From the NCBI GenBank assembly GCA_007449985.2, contig VIIQ02000328.1, forward strand, positions 1-64,000: a stretch of 64,000 nt of DNA, in the 5' to 3' direction. This stretch comes from Desmodesmus armatus. Lineage: Eukaryota > Chlorophyta > Chlorophyceae > Sphaeropleales > Scenedesmaceae. The notes under the pieces are model-generated. The model was not told the DNA's origin. It worked only from the letters and a program-made list of their open reading frames with translations, and did not search any database. This document shows positions 56,680-64,000 of the stretch, in pieces. Numbering within the stretch: position 1 is the first letter of the stretch; each line of letters begins with the position of its first letter. A program made the position numbers and the translations under genes.

Positions 56680-57983
56680 TCACGGCCCTCCCCTGTTATT
56701 CAGTGCCAGGTTTAGCAGCAGGTTGAACACCTCCAGCGCCACCTCAGCATTGGGGTGGATCAGGTCAGCCAGGTGGGCCTGACCCTCCCTGAACCGCGAT
56801 GACACAGCAGCATAGTCAACCAGCTGCAGACCCAGCTGTTGTGCTGCTGTGGTTACAGCTGCGTTAAGCTGCTCTATGAAGTAGCGCCGCCCCAGGTAGG
56901 GTTTAGTCATCAGCCCTGTGGTCACGTCGTGTGCGGGCAGCATGGTGGTGTGAGTCATCCATAGCTCAGCCTACGGAGCAGCAGCAGCAGCAGCAGTGGA
57001 AGCAGTGGCAGCAGCAGGTGAGGTACATTTTGGAAGGAGCTTTGCCAACACACAAGCCAAGCACAAAATGGGGTCGCAGGCGGAACACATACAGGGGGCA
57101 GAATGCTGCAGCACGACAACACCACTGCAGTACTCAGATCCACCACACACCACACAGTCTGACTGTCATGCTGAGATATGTCAGACAGTCACAAGCCAAG
57201 TCACACTGTGTCAACCCTCATACCTGTGGCAGTGTGTGCTTGCTGTACTCCACCACCGCACTGAAGTTAGCCACCCAGCCCTCCAGCAGGGGCCTGCTGA
57301 GGGCCTGGCCCTCCAGCTGCTGCCGCTCATGCAGCCACAGCCTTGCAACATCCCACAGCGCACTCGCTACACTCACAACATGAGGGGGCTGGCCCACCCC
57401 CGCATACTCCTCCCACATGGCGGCAGCTGTGGAGATGCGGGCATTGAAGTTCTGGGTGAGACCCCTGCAGGACAGGTGAAGCAAACATGTGTGAAGCCCA
57501 TGAACCCAAAATGTGTGACAGAGGGAGCATGCATTTGTGGGAGGCAGCATGGCAACAACACGTTGGTGTATATTATATGTGTTGTGAAAGATACACTGCT
57601 GCTTGGAAGGGTGCAGAGCAGGAGCAACTACGTGAGAGGCACAGAAACAAGGCAGAGGCCAAGCTTGCTGCATAGAGGATCTCGCACCGCCAAATGGTGT
57701 TGTAACAGAAGCAGTACTCAGCACCCCCCCCCCCCCCCCCCGGACTTATGATATGTGACCCCTCCCCCCCCCCCCCCCCCCACACCACACACACACACCT
57801 GTGGAATGGTCCTGTGGGGTGCACCCCAGGGAAGTAGCTGCTGGCCAGCTTGAGGGACACACCCTCAGGCAGCTGGCAGGTGTGGAAGGCATACGCAGTG
57901 GCATTCAAGTTGCTGGGACCCCCCGACGACGCTGGACCGCCGCCACTGCTGCTGCTTGTACTAGCACTGGGCTCTTGCTGTGA

Positions 57984-58019
<36 letters not shown>

Positions 58020-58916
58020 ATCTGCAGCTGCTGCATCTGCAGCTGTTGGCGGTTGCTGCTGGGCTGTTGGGTGCATGGTGTGCTTTGTGCCGTGCAGGTA
58101 GTCACACACATGCTGCACGATGTACCGGTCAACAGAGTCCGACAGCAGCAGCACATTGACTGTCGGCAGCACCTCTGCACTGCTGCTGCTCATGCTGCTG
58201 GTGTCACCTTCTGCTGCTGCTGCTGCTGCATATGCTTCCAGCCAGTTTGTGAGCTGGCAGTGTGGGTCCAGCAGCTGCCACTTGGCTCCAGTGGGGGCAT
58301 CACCCACCCAGGTGCCGGGGAGGGAACCATACAGACACACCCCTGCTTTGACACCACTCCCACTGCTGCTGCTGCTGCTGGTGCTGCCTACAGCACCACT
58401 GCTGCTGCTGCTGCTGCCGACCTCAGATGGGAGAGCAGGTATGGTGTCATCACCACCGGCCTGCAGCCTGTCACTGTCAGCAGGGAGGTCTAAACTGCCG
58501 CTGCTGCTGCCGCTGGTGCCTGTTGCAGCAGGTTGCAGTGTGCTGGCCACCAATGTCACCTGACCGCCTTGTGCACTGCTCTTGCTGCTGCTGGTACTGC
58601 TGGCGGCTGCTACGATGGTTGACTGCAGCTGCTGCTGCCCCCCTGTTGTCACCACGGCAGCTGGTTTGGCCCGTCCTCCTGCTACATACCACACCAGCAT
58701 CACTGCCAGCAGGGCATAGAACAGCACAGCAGCCTTCCTGGAGGCTAGCCGCTGCAGCAGGCTGCTCCACTTGCGTGGCTGGCTGAACTGCTGCTGCTGC
58801 ACAACGGCCAGGGGGCGCAGCAGCTGGGTGGTTTCTGCCTGCTGCACAAAGCTGGGCAGGAGGCCGGGCTGGGACCGGGACTGCCGTGGGCTGGCAGGGG
58901 GGCTGGTGGGATTCAT
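56680..58916 (-). CDS. Membrane-anchored PC-esterase/SGNH-like protein
   Basis: Three exons, 58916-57799, 57464-57224 and 56970-56680, close in phase to 549 residues. Residues 61-80 (KAAVLFYALLAVMLVWYVAG) form a signal anchor, giving a type II topology. A Ser/Gly-rich stem follows, then NVLLLSDSVDRYIVQHVCDYL, where SDS sits like the nucleophile block of GDSL/PC-esterases. FHTCQLPEGVSLKLASSYFPGVHPTGPFHR follows in two parts. The C-terminus reads LQLVDYAAVSS then HLADLIHPNAE, with the Asp-x-x-His dyad expected in SGNH folds. The enzyme would be Golgi or cell-surface; related plant and animal proteins O-acetylate or deacetylate polysaccharides. The family is assigned on motifs only. It starts 491 bp from the divergent SGNH gene. 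Confidence 0.65.
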
Positions 58917-59407
58917 GGTGGGTGCTCATGTGCTGTTCACCAGGCCAGCACACCAGCCTGCGGTTCTGCTGCTGCTGCTGTGCTTGTGAGGGGACCAGCG
59001 GGAGGAATGGAGGGAGGTGCTGCTGTTGTGTTTTGAGATTGGCGAGCCACACGAGACCTGTGATGATGGTATGGGGGTTATAATTCTGCGAACACAAAGG
59101 GTGGCCAGGCAGGTACACCTGCCAAGACAGTAGAGCAGCTGCAGTGATGGCTGGGAGTGATGGTGATGCAGTGGTGAGCAGGTGCAGGTGGAAAGAGCCT
59201 TTAATGATGGAGTCATAAGATATACGTTCATGAATGAAATGCATCAGTACCTTTGGTATGATGAAGAGGTCCCGTAAAACCGTCGACCGTTCATAACCGC
59301 AGCTCAAACTTCCCTGCTGTGTATACACGCTGTGCGCCAAGCTCAAGCCTAGAAGCATACGGCAGGAGGTATTACCGTACTTATCTGACACTATGGGTCG
59401 GAACTGA
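58917..59407. promoter_or_regulatory. Putative bidirectional promoter between two esterase-like genes
   Basis: 491 bp separate the start codons of the divergent PC-esterase-like (minus) and SGNH (plus) genes. No TATA box is obvious. Shared regulation is inferred only from the head-to-head arrangement. Confidence 0.35.
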
Positions 59408-62400
59408 ATGGTGTGGCAGCAACAGCAACGCCAACATAGGAGGCCCCCTACCACCACCATCCCTCAAGCAGGTGCACAGGACAGCAAGTTATACTGCTTC
59501 AGGATCGGCTTCTTCCTGATTCTGGCAGCAGCTCTGATAGTGTTGCCCACCATCCTGTCATCTACACTGCCCCTCAGACTCAGGTGAACACTGTCTCGCA
59601 GGATGGGCGCAGGATTGACTGTCACAGCCTACATGATGTGTGGCTGGCCACATGGCAACACACACGCCACAAGTGATGGGTCATGTGCGATGTGATGACT
59701 TCTACATTCCTGTTGATTCTGGTGCACTGCACTCAACATTGTCGTCACGCATCTGCACTGACCCTATCCCCCCCCCCCTACGTTCCCTGCTGCCCCCTAC
59801 AGGCCCTCACGGGCCTTCAACGCCCCACAACACTCCCTGCCCCACAACACACCATCAACAGCACCACCAGCATTAGCAGCTGCTGTTGGCCGTGCACACG
59901 GTGGGCCCCACCCTGCCCCGTCAGCATCTGTTGTTCCTTACCCTGAGGCTGTGTCCCTGGCCATGTCCAGCCTGCTGCCCCCCTGCCTGGTCAGACCCAA
60001 GGTGGTGCTGTTTGGTGACAGGTGAACCGAGGGGCAAGGGCAAGGGAGCGGCTCAAGGACACTCCCAGCAAGGGCAACAAAGCGGCTCAAGCGTTGAAAT
60101 TACCGCTGTGTTGCCTTGACCCTACTTGTGCATCACAGCGTTGCTTGCAGATGTCCCGATGAATTGTGTGATCCACATGCCGTCCACTGCTGCTGCTGCT
60201 GCTGCTGCTGCTTCAGTCTGAGTCAGTATGCGTTTGACCCTGAGGGTGGCTGGGGGGCAGCACTGGCACACCACCTGCAGAGAAGGGTGAGAGGGCAGAA
60301 GCACACGGGGTGTGTGTAGACACAGGGAGTGCATCCAGCCAATGCAACAGCCATCCAAGGATGTGACGTGTGTGTGTGTGTGTTGGGGGGGGGGCATTAC
60401 TTGGGAAGCAATGGTGAAGGGTTTGGGCACATACAAGGAGGGTGCACATGCTCAGTGGACCCCCCCCCCTCCCTCGTGCCAACAGCAACAGCAATGGGCA
60501 CTGGTGTCCTCAACAGAACAATAGGAGGTGTTACGAAGGACCACCATTTGCTGGAATTTGCCTCTCCAACAAGGGAATGGGGTTGATTCCATATGCCGTC
60601 TGTTCTAACTGTATGCAATACCCCTGCAGGAAGGGCACTCATGCACAGCGTGCATGCCAGTCACTGTCTCAACGCTTTGTGGTTCCCTGTGTGTTGCCTT
60701 TGCCCCCAGGTTGACGTGATCAACCGTGGTTTAGCGGGCTACAACAGCCGCTGGGCCCTCAAGGCCTTCAACCAGCTGTTGGCAGAGGTGGCTGCGGGTG
60801 GAGGGGGACAGCAGGTGCTGCTGCTCACGATATGGCTGGGCGCCAATGATGCTGCCATACCCGGGCAATCCGCGTGAGTGACTGCAGAACCAGTATCATA
60901 ACAACAGCTGCTGACCAGAGTTCACCTTGACTCAGAGGCTTTGGGTCAAGTAGCCTCAAACCTGATCTACCACCTGCAATACCGTAAGTATGAAATAATA
61001 AATGGTATGCATGTTGGAGCAAGAAATGCCAACTCCTCCATTTGCCCTCTTTTCTGCCCCCCCCCCCCCTGCCCCTCCCCGCTTTGCATGCTTGCCCCCT
61101 TTGCAGGTCTGTCCAGTCTGTCCCTGTGTCTGAGTATGAGTCTCACTTATCCTCCATGGTGTCAGCAGCACGGCGTGCAGGCATTGCCAACATACTGCTC
61201 ATCACACCACCACCAGTCGACGATGAGGGAAGAGTCAGGCACCAGCAGCAGGTATAAGGGAGGGGGGGGAGGATGGCGGAGGGGGTACAGGGAAGGCGCG
61301 GAGAGGCCCTTACACGGCAGTGGGCGCGGGATGGGAGGGGGGCGGGTGCCAAGGATAAACGGGGACAGGCGGGGGAAACCAGGAGTAAGGGAGCAAGGCA
61401 GGCAAGCAAATGCAGGAAAGGACGATGAAGTGATGTAGGCAATAGGAGGGAGAACGATTGGAGGGAGGGTTGAGTCCCAAAACCTGTTGGACATGTCTTG
61501 CGAGCAGCCACACCTTTTGTTGGCTGTGGTTGCAGACACAACCTGGCATCCACATGCAACATCTGCTTACGATCGGCCCAAAATACTGGCATGACTCGGC
61601 TGCATAGTGTTGTGCGGCCCACCCCTCTGGCCCCCTGTGCTGCAGGTGTCAGCAAGGACCCCCCCCCCCCACATGCCCGCTGCATTCCTGCCCGATACAT
61701 CTCTTCCACCTGGTCACCCACTTGCACCCCCCCCCTTTCCTTCGTCCTGTGCCGTAGGTGTCTGGAGTGACCACCCCCTGCTACCCAACAAGAGCCTGGC
61801 CACCACGCGCCCCTACGCGTCTGCCGTTGTGTCCCTGGGTGGTCGGCTGGGTGTTCCTGTTGTCGACCTGTTCAGCGGTCTGCAGTCTGTGCCCCACTGG
61901 CAGAGCAGCCTGCTGAAGGACGGACTGCACTTCACACCAGAGGGGAGCAGGGCGGTCTGGAGGGAACTGCTGGCGGTGATGCAACAGCAGATGCCACAGC
62001 TAAGGTTGGTGGTGCACGGGGGGGGGGGGGGGGGGGGGGGGCTAGAGGGAGCTGCTGGCGGTGATGCAACAGCAGATGCCACAGCTAAGGTGGGTGGCAG
62101 CAGACCTTGGAGAGAGCGGGTGGGTGGGGGGGGGGGGTGAGGCACGGTATTGAGGTTGTGTGTTGCAACTATGGTGAAGGGAAGGAGGGGAGCGGGATTG
62201 ACAACGAATACGACAGAGGGGGGGGGGGGGGACGTGCAGGGCAGCTACACTTGGGGAGGGGGGGGGGGAGGCTGCAGACACGACACTGGTGTGGTCAAGG
62301 CAGACGTAGCCCAAAGCCTGATGTCACAGGGTGCCACGTGGATGTCGTACATAGCAGCAGGCACAGACTGCTGCTGTCTGGGTTTGGAGCCCTGGGGCCT

Positions 62401-62567
62401 CAGGAAACTACTACAGGAGACTACAGGAGACTACAGCGCACCGCATGTATGTAGTGCTGCCCGCAAGTGCCAATTTTCAACAATCTCTGGCATGGATGCT
62501 GTACTTGGTCTTGCTTTGTGTTGTGTGGTGCTTTGTGTTGTGTTGTGTGGTGTGTTCTGACCATTAT

Positions 62568-62601
<34 letters not shown>

Positions 62602-63338
62602 TGCCGTGCCTTGCAGCCCAGAGGCGCTGCCCACACAGTTCCCCCTGTGGGACCAACTTGACCATGAAAACTTTGAACAGTACTGGAAGGACACACTGCC
62701 ACGCCTCACTAACTGCACAGCAGCAGCAGCGGCCAACCCCTCGTCATCATCAGCAACAACACCAGTAGCAACAGCAGCAGAACCAGCAGCAGTAGAACCA
62801 GCAGCAGCAGTAGAACCAGCAGCAGCAGCAGTACCAGCAGCAGGTGTACTGCAGCTCGTTGCCAATACGAGCTGTCCACAGCTGCCAGGCCTTGTGCGGC
62901 CCCTAGTGGTCCTGTTTGGTGACAGGTGGGTGCATTGTCGTAGAGCTAGAGCGAGCGAGCGTAGCATGCATGCCGCCCCAACTACATCTACAGCATGCCA
63001 TCAGAGTATCCTACAATGACAGGCAATCCCTCTGTGTGTGTGTGGGGGGGGGGGGTGAAAGGGGGGGGGGGTAAACCTTGCTCCTGTGAGGCCAACCTGT
63101 CCACAGAAGGAAGGGGCAATCTGCCAGTAGGGGGACTGGGGGACAGGTTCTTTGCGCATGTGGGAGTGTTGGTGCAATCAAAGCATGCTGACATCCGTGG
63201 TAGCAAGGAAGCATCAGCATGCTGCAAAGTGCTGCTCTGTATGTCTCCTTTGGCTGTGTCTGTTGGCCCTGTAGGGGTACTGTAGCTGCAGTTTTGTCTA
63301 TCATGTCCACTGCTGCTGCTGCTGCCCCCGCCGCCCCC

Positions 63339-63418
<80 letters not shown>

Positions 63419-63985
63419 CAGTCTGAGTCAGTATGCATTTGACCCTGAGGGTGGCTGGGGGGCAGCACTGGCACACCACCTGCAGAGAAGGGTGAGCGGG
63501 CGGAGGCACACCGGGGGGGGGGGTGATGGTGGTGGTGGAGGGGGGTGGACGCCCAAGGCGTGCGGCTTGTCTTGTGAGGACATGAAAAGGGGTTTTGTAG
63601 CAGTACACAACCCCTGCCTGCGCATGTTGTTTCTCTTGGGGTCACACACGTGTAATTGTGCAGGCGCGGTCATCTGCCGTCCAATGGATGCTAGCATGTT
63701 GGGCTGAGTGTGCGTCTCTATGCTGCTGCGGCCATTGCCTGGCGGCTGTGTAATGTCAACTAATGGTCTAAGTGACATGTTGCGCTGATATGTGCCATGC
63801 TGTGCTGTGCTGTGTCGTGTGTTGTGCTTTCAGGTTGATGTGATCAGCAGGGGTCACAGTGGCTACAACAGCAGGTGGGGTGTGAAGGTGTTTGAGGAGG
63901 TGATGCAGCAGATGAAGGGACAGCAGGTGCTGCTGCTCACGATATGGCTGGGCGCAAACGACGCTGCCATACCCGACCGATCAGC
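59408..63985 (+). CDS. Tandem-domain SGNH/GDSL esterase (IAH1-like), partial at the window edge
   Basis: Exons: 59408-59583, 59803-60021, 60217-60286, 60710-60873, 61107-61251, 61758-62004, 62617-62925, 63422-63491, 63834-63985, continuing past the window. Exon 1 encodes a signal anchor (IGFFLILAAALIVLPTIL). Domain 1 has VVLFGD-SLSQYAFDPEGGWG (block I; the catalytic Ser codon is split by an intron), LGANDAA (block III) and LKDGLHFTPEG (Asp/His block V), closely following isoamyl-acetate esterase-like SGNH hydrolases. Exon 62617-62925 completes domain 1 (ALPTQFPLWDQLDHENF), runs through an Ala/Pro/Glu linker and starts a second domain (VVLFGD). Domain 2 then repeats block I and block III. All phases agree except the 61,251/61,758 junction, which is off by one, so a micro-exon or a sequence indel is likely there. 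Substrate unknown. Confidence 0.88.
61961..62097 (+). repeat. Duplicated exon end with 5' splice site across a G tract (SGNH gene)
   Basis: About 52 bases covering the end of exon 61758-62004 and its donor recur at 62,045-62,097 with two or three mismatches. Both include GATGCAACAGCAGATGCCAC and AGCTAAGG followed by TTGG or TGGG. About 20 G separate the copies (62,020-62,040). Only the first donor keeps phase with the next exon. Confidence 0.9.
63341..63416 (+). repeat. (CTG)25 forming an intron 3' splice-site tract
   Basis: The run ends in CTTCAG directly before exon 63,422-63,491. The paralogous intron of domain 1 has the same CTG-CTTCAG arrangement with only about 8 triplets (60,188-60,211), so the repeat has expanded about threefold in one copy. 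Confidence 0.9.
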
Positions 63986-64000
63986 GTGAGTACCCTACTA

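Overview
This is a chromosome-end fragment from a chlorophyte green alga, probably of the Chlorophyceae. The support is: TTTAGGG-type telomeric repeats at base 1; short-intron genes with canonical GT-AG boundaries; very strong CAG/CTG, poly-Gln, poly-Ala and poly-Ser bias; candidate TGTAA poly(A) signals; and nuclear genes for plastid proteins (VIPP1, a PSRP6/cL38-like ribosomal protein). I cannot name the species.

Layout. 1-90 is degenerate telomere repeat. From 91 to about 6,500 is a long non-LTR retrotransposon whose 5' end is cut off directly at the telomere repeats. 6,500-8,480 holds repeats and one WD40-like exon. Next come three large minus-strand genes: an F-box/LRR protein (8,489-15,017), a chromodomain plus KDM3/IBM1-type JmjC histone demethylase (15,628-28,088) and a membrane-anchored EF-hand plus GT77-type glycosyltransferase (29,287-36,738). 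Their introns host two tRNA-Met(CAT) copies and two further LINE fragments. A small plus-strand plastid ribosomal protein gene (37,698-38,173) converges on VIPP1 (minus, 40,050-43,412). Then come an mTERF-like gene (46,072-48,110), a BRO1-domain gene (51,420-55,851) and a membrane-anchored PC-esterase-like gene (56,680-58,916), all minus. A tandem-domain SGNH/GDSL esterase gene (plus, from 59,408) runs off the right edge.

Most exon boundaries were derived by hand from GT/AG sites plus reading-phase continuity and family similarity. Where the phase closes across every exon (F-box/LRR, GT77, VIPP1, mTERF, BRO1, PC-esterase) I trust the models. Two spots in the demethylase gene and one in the SGNH gene do not close and are flagged.

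The most unusual signals are: (i) the LINE joined head-outward to the telomere; (ii) a methyl-lysine reader domain fused to an H3K9-type demethylase; (iii) repeated duplication of exon 3' ends together with their 5' splice sites across G/C homopolymer tracts, once apparently yielding a new exon; (iv) strand-specific G tracts just inside introns and (CTG)n tracts serving as 3' splice-site pyrimidine tracts; (v) an SGNH esterase polyprotein made by segmental duplication; (vi) telomere-like heptamers inside a coding repeat.
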